Shown here piece by piece: positions 33,703 to 43,183 of a DNA stretch of 64,000 nt. The translations under genes were made by a program, and so were the position numbers. Each line of letters begins with the position of its first letter. The stretch's first letter is position 1. The stretch spans positions 1,364,001-1,428,000 of the forward strand of contig JAWQEG010001325.1 in NCBI GenBank assembly GCA_033782935.1. The letters are read 5' to 3'. This stretch comes from Petrolisthes cinctipes. Taxonomy: Eukaryota > Arthropoda > Malacostraca > Decapoda > Porcellanidae. Below the pieces are notes generated by a model. The model had not been told where the DNA came from, searched no databases, and saw nothing but the letters and a program-made list of their open reading frames with translations.

Positions 33703-33880
33703 GTTGTGGAACCAGCACAGCTGGATTGCCCCGTATATTCTGGGCTAGAAGGGTCTATTCTGTGAAGATCATCAAAAGTAAATATAAATTCAAATCTGGC
33801 GCTGTACTGATATGGGAGCCACCTGGTGGCGGCCTGTAGAGGTACTGACCCCGCCCTGTGGCAGCGACCACTCGTCCACT
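33703..33880 (+). repeat. Left inverted terminal repeat of the DIRS element
   Basis: Begins TTGGTTGTGGAACCAGCACA and is the inverted copy of 40829-41050, with shared blocks AGAAGGGTCTATTC, CTGGCGCTGTACTGATATGG and GGTACTGACCCCGCCCTG. It is shorter than the right copy because it lacks about 30-40 bp just inside the end. Confidence 0.88.
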
Positions 33881-33934
33881 CAAATGAGAAGAAAGAGAAT
33901 GCCTGCCGCATCGGGAGGAGGGTGGGACAGTAAA

Positions 33935-34030
33935 AGCTGTGCTGGTTCCACAACCAATAAATACAATGCCGCGACAAATGCACTATTATTGGTAAAGTGG
34001 AACCAGCACAGCTGGATTGCTATGCATGCG
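33935..34030 (+). repeat. Internal complementary region (circle-junction copy)
   Basis: Reads AGCTGTGCTGGTTCCACAACC, a 33-bp middle, then TTGGTAAAGTGGAACCAGCA and GGATTGCTAT. The left half is the reverse complement of the element's left tip and the right half is the reverse complement of its right tip. Together they represent both ends joined, as expected for the template that lets DIRS elements circularise. The middle includes ATTGTATTTATTGG, close to ATTGTATTCATTGG outside the left end. Confidence 0.75.
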
Positions 34031-34587
34031 ATGTGGTCGGTGGGAGGCGAGGAGGAGGCATTCACGCCCCGTATGAAGAGCGGAAAGGAGCACTTGGGCC
34101 CGGAGCGGGGACTCGTATAAAGAGTATGGAGGTGAAACTATTGTAAAAAGGCTTCCAAGAGTTAGGGTGGTAGACCCTTTTGGAAGTGAATTTACTCATA
34201 TATATAATTTATCATTATATATACCCAACTTTCTGTTATAACCCAGAAAGTGTTACAAGTAGCTTGTCTTTATAGTCAGACACGAGGGGACAGGGAGGGG
34301 GCCGAGGCCCTCCCCCCCCTTTTTTCAAAGTCCTCCGAACCTAGGCTATGGCCTAAGTTCAGGTAATAATTTCCCGAGAGGAGGAAAGAAACACCAATAT
34401 GACCTAACAATGTGTTTATTGTATCAAGTCACCCATTTTAGTAGTTATTTTTATATACCTCGGAAAATAAATACTCAAAGTTCCATAACAATGTACACCA
34501 GCACCATATGTACAACATGAATGACATGGGATGAGCGTGAGAATGTACAGAATGGAGATGACGTATGGGATGAACGGGTGACGGGAG

Positions 34588-35760
34588 CTAACTAGCCCGA
34601 CCTTTTCCCTTCGGGCGCCCCCTCCCCCTTTTTTGTCTCCCGCGGGAACCCTTGCCAGGCGTGAGATGTGGGTGTGGTAGGGTGGGAGGAGTCCCCATCG
34701 CCAAACAGGGGGTGTGGGAGAGCGAGTGGAACAGATACCTCGTCTTGAAGGAGGAGGTGGATGTCCAGCCCCCCAGATCCCGTACCCGCTCCACTGAGTG
34801 AGTCCTGAGAAAGGCGATGGAGGCGGCCACGCCCCGAACGCTGTGGGCCTTGGGAGCGTGTCTGGGATCCCCGTTCTCGATCACTCGGCAGAGAAGGCGA
34901 GCGATGGACCTGGGGAAGAGAGGCTTACCAGACCTGGAGTTGTAGAAGAAGTGGTCCGGGAAAGCCTCCCTCGTAGCCTCCACATAAGCTGTGAAGGCGT
35001 GGACTGGACAGAGTGGGTGGAATCTTCCATCCCTCAGGAAGGAGGGTACTGCGAGGGGGCCAATCCTGTCGTCAGCCTGCTCGTTCTTAGCTAAGAAAGT
35101 AGGAAAGGGGGAGACAGTCAAAGAGGTAAGGTTAGGACTTACAGAGGAGAAGGCTGGATGACGGGTCAGGGCTGCCAATTGGGAGGCCCTGTACCCTGTA
35201 GCTAAGGCGAGCAGGAAGAGAGACTTCTGGAGGAGGTGGCACACTTCCAGAGGAACCCCCTCGAAGGTCAGGTATGTAAGGACACTGTGAAGGGACCAGG
35301 AAGGAGTCTGGGCCCGGTGAGGTGCCGTCCCCGCCCGAATCCCCATCCTCAGCAGGGAGAGGGGCCTCTCTGAAACTTTAATATTAAAACCTAGGAGGAG
35401 GGGATCAGACAGGGCTGCGTGATGCGCAAGCACCGTCGCCGGGGCCCTGTTGGTGGAATCGGCCAGCCAAGTGAGGAATTCCAGGACCGTGTCCTCCGAG
35501 ATGACCATGGAGGGATGTCGTTGCAAGAAGTCCTGGAATCTTTTCCAGCAAGATTCGTCCTGCCGCACCGACGACTGGCGGTGAGCCCTCAGCATCTTGC
35601 CCACTGTTTCCTCAGTGAACCGTTCGTTGAGGACTCCCCGTAGAAACTCCAAGCGTGTAGTTTCAGTGACGCTTGGAGTGGTGTGGACAGAGTGCTGGAG
35701 AGGCACGCCGATCCCAACTGAAGAGGATGAGGGCACCACCGGGACAGTTCTCCGAACCAC
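34588..35760 (-). CDS. DIRS tyrosine recombinase (integrase of the element)
   Basis: An intact 390-codon frame. Its first codon is GTG and the first ATG is about 55 codons in, so translation may be coupled to the overlapping pol frame (98-bp overlap at 35663-35760). The catalytic set of the lambda-integrase family is complete: R191 in ATGYRASQLAAL, H306-x-x-R309 in KAHSVRGVAA, W332 in DLGGWTST (the usual His/Trp position) and nucleophile Y342 in KTRYLFHS. The N-terminal 60-140 region has the SAM-like core-binding helices (CWKRFQDFLQRHP, ISEDTVLEFLTWLAD). The C-terminal tail is Lys/Arg/Gly-rich (GRQKRGRGRPKGKGR). It is expected to recombine the circular cDNA into chromosomal DNA without target duplication. 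Confidence 0.92.
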   Translation of the reverse strand: MVRRTVPVVPSSSSVGIGVPLQHSVHTTPSVTETTRLEFLRGVLNERFTEETVGKMLRAHRQSSVRQDESCWKRFQDFLQRHPSMVISEDTVLEFLTWLADSTNRAPATVLAHHAALSDPLLLGFNIKVSERPLSLLRMGIRAGTAPHRAQTPSWSLHSVLTYLTFEGVPLEVCHLLQKSLFLLALATGYRASQLAALTRHPAFSSVSPNLTSLTVSPFPTFLAKNEQADDRIGPLAVPSFLRDGRFHPLCPVHAFTAYVEATREAFPDHFFYNSRSGKPLFPRSIARLLCRVIENGDPRHAPKAHSVRGVAASIAFLRTHSVERVRDLGGWTSTSSFKTRYLFHSLSHTPCLAMGTPPTLPHPHLTPGKGSRGRQKRGRGRPKGKGRAS

Positions 35761-37649
35761 GGTTGCGCTGGCCAGAGGGGGCTATGAGGAGTACCCTCCC
35801 TCTGAATGCGCGCAGCTTGAGGATCGCCTGCAGGAGGACTGACGTTGCTGGGGGGGGGAAAAGATAAAAGTACCCCCACCTGTTCCAATCCTCCATGAAG
35901 GCGTCCGGACCTCCCGTCTCTGTCCTGGTGGAGAAGGACAGGAACAGAGGAAGTTGGGCCTTGGTTGGGGAGGCGAATAGGTCCACCTCCGGAGTCCCGT
36001 AGCGAAGGCAGAATGACTCGAACACAGGGGGACGCAGTTGCCACTCGACTGACGTCCCTCTGAACCTGGATAGTGCGTCCGCCCAATCGTTCTCCCGCCC
36101 TGGCACATAGCGGGCCGAGAGGTGAATCGCCCTCTTGGCCGCTATCGAGAAAATTTGTTCCGACAGGGACACGAGAATTTCCGACCGTGAAGTGCCCTGT
36201 CTCTGTAGGCACTGCACGGCCGCAACATTGTCCATATCGAAGCGGACACCTATCCTGGAGAACTGGAGGTGTCTGTTGAGCTACTCCCTTGCTACCATCA
36301 ACTCCCGAGCGTTGATGTGTAGTAACCTCTCCTCTTCCTTCCATCCCCCACACAGATGATGTCCCAGGCAAGACTGGTATCCCCAGCCTACGTCCGATGC
36401 GTCTGTCGCCACCGTGATCCCCGGGGGAGGAAATACCCAGGGAACTCGCTGACGCAGGGCACCGGGACGCAGCCAGGGGCGAAGGAGACGGTGAAGTGTT
36501 TGGGAAACTTGCCTGGGAAGGTCCCTGTGTGCGGGGGATAGGTGGAGGTTTACCTCCCGTGTCAGTCTCCTGTGCTTCAATCGTCCCAGGGGCATTGCGG
36601 GGGCTGCGAAGTTTAGGGACCCGAGCAATGACTCCCACTGGCGGCGGGAGAAAGTACTGGAAAAGTAAGCCCAGCGGACGTAGCGGAGGGTCCGGCGGGC
36701 GTTGTCTGGAGCGAGCGAGAGGGTGGCCGAAACCGAGTCCCACTCTATTCCCAGCCACGACAGTCTGCGAGTAGGGGTGAGAGAGGACTTGGAGACGTTG
36801 AGAAGGAACCCCATTTCCTCTAGCACCCCCCTTGCTACCCTGACGTTGTTTGCTACCTGCTCCCTGGAGGGGGCGTGTAGCAACCAATCGTCCAGGTACA
36901 TGAGGGTGGGGACACCCGCTTCCGCCAGGCGGGATGCCACCACCCTCACAAGCTTGGTGAAGACCCAAGGAGCTAGAGAGAGACCGAAAGGGAGCCTGGT
37001 AAACTGAAACGTCTCAGTCCCCACCTGGAATGCCAGAAATCGGCGAAACCGGGGGTGGATCAGGACGTGCCAGTACGCATCCTGGAGGTCCAGGGATGCT
37101 AACCAGTCCCCCTTTCGAAGAACTGTGCGGACCTGAGCAACCGAAACCATCTTGAAATGTAAAGGCTTCAAGAACTTCTTTAGGTTGCTAAGGTCCATCA
37201 CCAGTCTCTTTTTTCCCGGGTCCTTTATGGGGACCGTGAATAAACGAGAAAAAAAGACCCTCCCCGTCGCCCGCTCCACTACCCCTTTTTCCCGCATTTC
37301 TCTCACATGCGGGACGACCGAAGGTGACACTCTGGCTGAGGCAGGCGGGAGACGTAGCGGCTGTAACGGAAAGTGACAGATGTCAGTGGGGTAAACGGGT
37401 AATCCCCGCCGGGACCCGAGGGACCCGGGGAGGGATGGGAGTGAGGGAGAGATTTTGACAGTAACGGGACACCAAGGTAGGGAGAGGTTATGTCATATGT
37501 CAGAATGTCAAACAGGGAGGATGAGAAGAACAGTTACTCACCGGGACTGAAATCCAGGGCCAAGTCAGGCCCTGGCGAATCACCCTTGCTGCCCAACCGT
37601 GGGAGGGCCAGGCGGCTGACCACCCCGTGAGGCACCCCGGACGGGGGCC
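35663..37649 (-). pseudogene. DIRS reverse transcriptase/RNase H, one intron and one in-frame TAG
   Basis: After the gag stop the same frame continues 36 codons to a donor (CCG|GTGAGT, 37542/37541), resumes at 37360 after TTACAG, and reads through RT: RVFFSRLFTVPIKDPGKKRL, MDLSNLKKFL, LDLQDAYWHVLIHP, FGLSLAPWVFTK, MYLDDWLLHA (catalytic DD) and TDASDVGWGYQ (RNase H). A single TAG at 36281-36283 stops it. The identical frame then continues: MDNVAAVQCLQRQGT, YVPGRENDWADALSRF, PEVDLFASPTKAQLPLF (RNase H end and the DIRS C-terminal extension), to 35663. Apart from that stop the pol appears complete. Confidence 0.85.
37361..37541 (-). other. Predicted intron 3 in DIRS RT region (181 bp)
   Basis: Donor GTGAGT at 37541-37536; acceptor after a pyrimidine-rich stretch (CACTTTCCGTTACAG) at 37361. 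The intron has no other AG dinucleotide after the donor. Removing it keeps the RT frame. Phase 0. Confidence 0.7.
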
Positions 37650-37869
37650 TCAAGTGGAGCGATCTTTCTGGGAGGGGTGGGAGAAGGAGGGCTTGGGCCT
37701 GGAGTAGGGCTTGGTGCCCTGACTTCTCCCACGAAAAGGCTGCTGACCTCGCTGGTGGAACCTGGAGGGCTGCTGTGGAGGAGTGGGGTAGCTGCTCCTG
37801 GGTTGTCTCGCAGGATGGGAGGGCCTGCGAGGTTGGACGGTAGGTCTGGCTGGCTGTGGGGCACGCGGC

Positions 37870-37976
37870 CTACGGACAAACAGAATGGTTAGGAGCAGAC
37901 CCAAGAATTCCACCCTTGTCTCAAAATAACATTGTAACCAACCCTAAAACCACTGACTCAACAGAACGGAACTTAC
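37870..37976 (-). other. Predicted intron 2 in DIRS gag (107 bp)
   Basis: Donor GTAAGT at 37976-37971; acceptor CTGTTTGTCCGTAG ending at 37870. The coding frame is preserved across the junction (Lys codon split AA|G). Confidence 0.72.
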
Positions 37977-38237
37977 TTAGAGGTGGAAGGTTTCGGTAAG
38001 TTGATTACCACTGGTAGGGAAGAGAAGACCGAGTCCGTCGCTGCCTGGTCAAATAGCGCAGGGGACAGTGGAGCAGCACACACCACGCCCCTCTGTGCCA
38101 TCTCAGGAGCGGATTTGGCAGCCGCTTGGCAGGCCGCCAGTCTATCCTCGGCGAAATTCCTCGCCGCCTCCCGCAGGTTGTGCATGGTCATGGCCCCAAT
38201 GCCTTCCATCACGGTAGCCATGGACATGAGCGCGTCA

Positions 38238-38356
38238 CTGTAGGGGAGAAACAAGAAATCCGAGGGGACCCGAGATTAGAGACTCGAGAGGTTAACTAAG
38301 AATCCCCGTACCCCGTACCCCTCAAAATAACACAACAAGAGAACAACGGTACTTAC
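38238..38356 (-). other. Predicted intron 1 in DIRS gag (119 bp)
   Basis: Donor GTAAGT at 38356-38351; acceptor TTTCTCCCCTACAG ending at 38238. The Ser codon is split TC|T and the frame is preserved. Confidence 0.75.
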
Positions 38357-39552
38357 GACAGTTGTAAGCCTGACAGCTCATGGAAGGTGGTGGTGAGGGA
38401 CTTAATACAGTCCCGAAGGAGGGAAACAGCCGCATCGGTGGAGATGATATGGGACAGCTCCAACCAGGCGGCTGTTTCTGCCTGTCTCAGCTTACCGTCG
38501 GGCTCCCTGAGTTGGTAGGGGACCGGCGGCTCCTTCTCCGTCTTCCACAGGCACTCCCTCAAACCCGGCGGGGCACGGGAAGGAGGGAGGATGACTGGGA
38601 AAGACGGAGGAGGTGGTTTCTTGGAAGTGGTGGGCTTCTAGTGGTCCAGGGACTTAAGGAGAAGGGCTGGAATGTCCAAGTCCCCATCGCCCTTATCCCC
38701 TGGAAAGTATGCGTCCGAGGACAGGAAGATTGCCGTGTTCTCGGAGGAACGGTCATTCTTCCAGGCCTGGGACAGCTGGAGGTTACTATTCTCCACCAAG
38801 AAGCCCATCGCATCCAGGGTAGCCGCCGAGGAGACCTTCGACGACGCGGATAGTAAGGCGGAGATTGGGCGAGCCTTGTAAAAGGGGATGGCGTCGACCG
38901 ATTCATCAGCTCCCCACTTCACCATTACGTCGTCCTTCCGTATCCATACGTCTGGTTGTGAAGTGTCAGGAGACCACGCAACCAGTCTGCCCTCCTCAGA
39001 AGAATGAGTCCAGGAAGGAGGAAGAAAGGCCCAAGAGTAGGGAAGATAACAGTCGTCCGTAGACGGGGGAGACGGAGAAGGAGATGAGGTAGCCAACTCC
39101 TCCGCTAGGGCACCGGTCGGGGACTCGAGGCCCGGAGAGATTGGAGGAACGGGAACGGTTCCAAAATCCCCGGGTGATAACGGGTCCCCGGTCGGCGACG
39201 TAGCAGGGAGAGGGAGAGGAAGAGTGGGTCCAGGAACGGGTACCGCTGCCGCTACCGGAGGTAGGGCAGCAGACCTGGAAGGCGGGTTGTAAGCCAGAAG
39301 GACAGAAGGCAAGATACTGCGGATAAGCCGCGCTATCTTATTCGACGAAGGGCTCTGTTCCCTCCGCTTACCCTTGCGGGACTTGCAGACGGGAGAGGGC
39401 AAGCCCTCCGACGAGGACGACGAGGAGGAGGAAGGGGAAGATGAGGAGGAAGGAGAACGACGGCGAGTCCGGGTCTTCTTGGCGTGGCGGGAACTCTTAG
39501 CTGAATGCTTGCGCCCCCGAGAGTGGCCCGAGGAGCCAGCCCTTGGGGGCAA

Positions 39553-40828
39553 CGAAGCGGCAGGTTCCCCGCTGGGCCCTTGTACCGGTGAGGTAGGTTG
39601 GGTGGCCAGCGCGATGGACTAACTCGCTTCCTGGGGCGGGAAGCCCTGGTAAGGAGTCGGAGATCCGTCTAGGGAAGGCGACGTACCTTCTCGGGGCGCT
39701 AGAGGTTCTATCCCCTGCGACTCCAAGAGGCACGTCGAAGGGTAGCGGGTTCTTGACAGTCCCAGCTCGGTCCCAAACACAGGATCCGCCCACGTCAAGG
39801 AAGACCCGTCACGCTTGTGTGCCATCCTCCTAGCCCTAGTCCACGCGGTGCGAAGGGAGGCAAGGGCAGGAAGCTTGGGGCGAGCAGCGGCGGGGGTCTC
39901 CCGACACAACTCAGCCCAGGGGCAGCACACACTACACGCCAAAGGGTCGTAACCCTTGGGGGTGAAGCAGGGTGCGTGGGGCGAACAATGCAGGTGGCCG
40001 TCAGGGGACACCCGCACAGTACACCCTGTAAAGGCACATAAGGCACGAATAGACTGCGGGAGAAAAAACACACAAGGGTTAACACGTGAATCCACGTGTA
40101 CACAGAACATAATATACGTGAAACAACACATAAATGTAAAACATGGACTCGGGTAGCGGGGGCTTGCCCGGGGAAAACCCCAAAAAAACCCACACGCACC
40201 AACCGGGGAAAAAAACCCGTAAGCCAACCCCCCCCACGGGCCAAAACACCGGCCCGCAGCCCCCAACAGGAGAGGCACAGACAGCCTGAGGGGAATACCC
40301 CAGGAAACAAACACACACTGGGGGAAAAAACTCCAAAAACACAGGGGGACAGGAGCGAGGACAACGCACAATCCTTGCCGCCTGTAACACTAAACAACAC
40401 TCGGGGAAGGAGCACTAGGGGAGGGCTAAAAAGAGCCCCCACGGAGCACAACGTTGGGAGGCAAGGGCCCCATGTGGGGGAGAACACTCACGCTGAAGGG
40501 CTACAAAACCCCGAGGAAAAACCCAACCGAAGTTAACTAGTGGCAGGGCGGAGGGGAGAGGAAGGGCAGGAAGGGGGAAAAAAAATAAAAAAGGGGCCCC
40601 AAAGTAAGCCCCTAGGGGAGGGAAAGAAAGAACCCAGACCCAGGGAAAATTAAGAAAACTGCCCCCACACACAAAACCCCGTACGCACACAACACACACA
40701 CACACATCTGCAAAGCAGGCAAGCCACTAGACACAACACAGAAGTAACAATAGCAGGAACACGTGTAACACAATACCATAGCAAAGCAGCGAGGAGCGTA
40801 GATGTTGACCAGTACGTGTTCCGCGAGA
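39553..40828 (-). other. DIRS 5' leader
   Basis: About 1.28 kb of GC-rich sequence between the right inverted repeat and gag. Long open frames here (39619-40371 and 39795-40487) are Phe/Cys/Pro-rich, overlap each other in different phases and look compositional. The leader may contain the gag start or a further upstream exon. Confidence 0.5.
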
Positions 40829-41050
40829 GAGTGGACGAGCAGTCGCTGCCCCAGGGCGGGGTCAGTACCTCTACAGGCCGCGACCAGGTGGCTCCCATAT
40901 CAGTACAGCGCCAGATTTGAATTAATATTTACTTCTGATGATCTTCACGGAATAGACCCTTCTAGCCCAGAATATGCCTATACGGGGCCTGGGCTGGAAA
41001 AGGGGTGTATTCTATAGCAATACAGCTGTGCTGGTTCCACTTTACCAATA
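40829..41050 (-). repeat. Right inverted terminal repeat of the DIRS element
   Basis: Inverted partner of 33703-33880. It ends CAGCTGTGCTGGTTCCACTT followed by TACCAA at about 41048. As the 5' end of the minus-strand element it should contain the promoter. Confidence 0.88.
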
Positions 41051-41153
41051 AATCTGTATATTATCAGTAAATAAATTCATTCTTTCTATCTTGATACTTG
41101 GATTATGTTTATATATTAGATTTTATTTTTTAATATAAATTTATTCCTTTTGG

Positions 41154-41264
41154 CTCCTATATGCCTTCCTTTTCTTCGCTATTGCATCCTTCACTTCATC
41201 TGAGTGCTTGGTGGTCAGATGAAGTGAAGGATGCAATAGCGAAGAAAAGGAAGGCATATAGGAG
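41154..41264. repeat. Perfect foldback: 50-bp inverted arms, 11-bp loop
   Basis: 41154-41203 is the exact reverse complement of 41215-41264, with loop GTGCTTGGTGG (41204-41214). The right arm is LINE coding sequence (WWSDEVKDAIAKKRKA), so the left arm is an inverted copy of the first 50 bp of the truncated LINE insert. Confidence 0.97.
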
Positions 41265-42894
41265 AACACTACAGAGGAATGTGTCAGAGGAAGTGAAAGA
41301 GAGGTGGAAGAGAGAATATAATGTTTGTAAGAGACAAGTGAAGAGGATGGTGAGTGAGAGTAAAAGGAGAGTGGATGAGGAGTTTGGTAGGAAATTGAGT
41401 GAGAAGTTTAAAGAAAATAAGGAATTATTCTGGAAGGAGGTTAAAAGAGAAAGATAAGGAAAGTCTGGTAGCGTGAGAATGAAGAGAGAGGATGGAGTTA
41501 CTGTGAGTAGAAGTGAGGAAGTGAAAGAAGTGTGGAAGAGGCACTTTGATCGCTTGATGAATGAAGGGACGGGAGGGGAGGTGGTGGTGACATGCATGGG
41601 GATGGAGGCAGGTGGTAGACGACAGGGTGTACAGGGAGAACTGGGAAGGGAAGAGGTTAGGAAAGCAATAGGAAAGTTGAAGATGGGAAAGGCACCGGGG
41701 GTGGATGGAATAACTGCTGAAATGTTAAAGTGTGGGGGGGAGATAGTGGTGGAGTGGATGTTGCTTATATGTACATTGGCTTGGAGGCAGGGAGAGGTGC
41801 CAGAGGATTGGAAGAGAGCCATAATTGTACCTTTGTATAAAGGGAAGGGAAGTAAGGAGGAGTGTGGTAGCTATAGGGGAATAAGACTTCTTAGTGTACC
41901 GGGGTAGGGTTTACGGGAAGGTTCTGACTGAAAGACTGATTGAAGTAACAGGGAATAAAGTTAGTGAAGAGCAGGGAGGGTTCAGAAAGGGTAGAGGATG
42001 TGTGGACCAAATATTTGCATTAAAATCAATAGTGGAGAAATATATTGGGAAGGGTAAGAAGTTGTATGCTGCCTTCATGGACTTGGAGAAGGCATACGAT
42101 AGGGTTGATAGGAAAGCTATGACAGAGGTGTTGAGAATTTATGGTGTTGGGGGGTCTTTGCTGAAAGGCATTGAGGCTTTTTATGCAGATGCAAAAGCAT
42201 GTGTACGGGTAGAGGGTGATCTAAGTGAGAGTTTTAATATTAGTGTAGGGCTGAGACAGGAATGTGTTATGTCACCATGGTTGTTCAATATATATATGGA
42301 TGGTTGTATGAGAGAGGTGAAAGCCAAAGTGAATGGTCTGGGGGCGAAGTTGAAGCTGAATGAAGCAAATTGGTCCCTGGTAGCAAGTTTGTTTGCGGAT
42401 GACACTGTGCTGATGGCTGAGAATGAAAGGAATTTACAGAGAGTGGTGGACGAATTTCAGTCTGTGTGTAAACGAAGGAAACTAAAGGTGAATGTGGGTA
42501 AAAGTAAAGTGATGGTATTTGAAAGAGCAGAAACTGAAGTGATTGGCTTTGCTACACCTTACAGAGTGGCTGTACCAACTGGGACGAAGTGTGAGATAAC
42601 TCTGAGGGGTGAGAGGATGAAGTGAAGGAGTTTAAGTACCTGGGTACAATTATGTGTAAACATGGAAGTATGGAAGGAGAAATTAGGGAGAGAGCAGTGC
42701 AGGGTAGACAGGTCATAGAATCACTGGGGAGGATTATGAAGGGTAGAAGTGTGAGTATGGAAGTGAAAAGGGGACTACGAAATAGTATAATCCTGCCAAC
42801 ACTGGCATATGCGTCGGAAACATGGACATGGAGTAGGGCTCACCAGTCTAGAATAGGTGCTGTGGAAATGAGTTACTTGAGAGGAGCATGTGGC
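41204..42894 (+). mobile_element. LINE copy D, RT domain
   Basis: The longest RT copy of the GATA-tailed family. In order: WWSDEVKDAIAKKRKAYRR, the linker KENKELFWKEVKRER, a stop at about 41455, GKLKMGKAPGVDGITAEML, WKRAIIVPLYKGKG, SYRGIRLLSVPG, a frame change near 41900, QGGFRKGRGCVDQIFALKSI, YAAFMDLEKAYDRVDR, SVGLRQECVMSPWLFNIYMD and the catalytic SLFADDTVLMAENERNLQ. A further frame change near 42622 is followed by EFKYLGTIMCKHGSMEGEI, and the copy breaks off at RIGAVEMSYLRGACG (42894). Catalytic Asp residues are kept, but at least three frame disruptions and 3' loss make it inactive. Confidence 0.88.
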
Positions 42895-43183
42895 TAGATG
42901 AGCTATCTTTTTAAGTTCCTTTGTTCCCAACTGGTGGCTATATGTGGGCATGTCACATTGTCAATGTTTACATTTTGGCTATTTTGTACTCGTTTTCTGT
43001 ACTACCACATAGTTTCTATTATTTTTTCACAACTTTATATTTTATTATATCACTCTATGACTTAGGATTACTATTTTTCTTCATAAACATTGTAACACTG
43101 GCACTTCTACGCAGTACTAGGTCGCCGGGGTATATATACTGGGCCTATCACATGCCCACAAAATATGCAGTTTTGTCACGGCA

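Larger units (their letters stand above)
37650..39552 (-). pseudogene. DIRS Gag, three predicted exons and one in-frame TAG
   Basis: The first part (39552-38641) opens with PPRAGSSGHSRGRKHSAKSS, a poly-Ser tract (SPSSSSSPSSSSSSSSEG) and a Pro-rich linker. A globular segment follows (PDVWIRKDDVMVKWGADESV, DAIPFYKARPISALLSASSK, DAMGFLVENSNLQLSQAW), typical of DIRS gag. A TAG at 38638-38640 interrupts it, and the same frame continues (KPTTSKKPPPPSF) to a GTAAGT donor at 38356. Exon 2 is 38237-37977 (DALMSMATVMEGIGAMTMHN). Exon 3 is 37869-37650, Pro/Arg/Gln-rich (PRAPQPARPTVQPRRPSHPA), ending TGA. No CCHC knuckle is visible. The start codon is uncertain because the frame opens at TTG. Confidence 0.75.
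33703..41050 (-). mobile_element. DIRS1-like tyrosine-recombinase retrotransposon
   Basis: About 7.35 kb on the minus strand, with gag (39552 to 37650), RT/RNase H (to 35663) and a tyrosine recombinase (35760-34588). It is bounded by inverted repeats (33703-33880 and 40829-41050) and has an internal complementary region at about 33935-34030. That is the DIRS1 layout: no LTRs, DDE integrase or target duplication, with integration by a tyrosine recombinase from a circular intermediate. Three predicted introns lie in gag/RT, and two in-frame TAG codons break gag and pol. The much higher GC content of its coding region contrasts with the AT-rich flanks. Confidence 0.9.

Noticed and set aside
35589..36968. 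A 459-codon minus-strand frame overlapping DIRS RT
   Set aside because: It is out of phase with the RT/RNase H motifs and only low-complexity Gly/Pro/Arg sequence results; it is a shadow of the GC-rich pol.
39619..40487. Two overlapping Phe/Cys/Pro-rich minus-strand frames of 230-250 codons
   Set aside because: They occupy the GC-rich DIRS leader in different phases with no recognisable motif, so I treat them as compositional.
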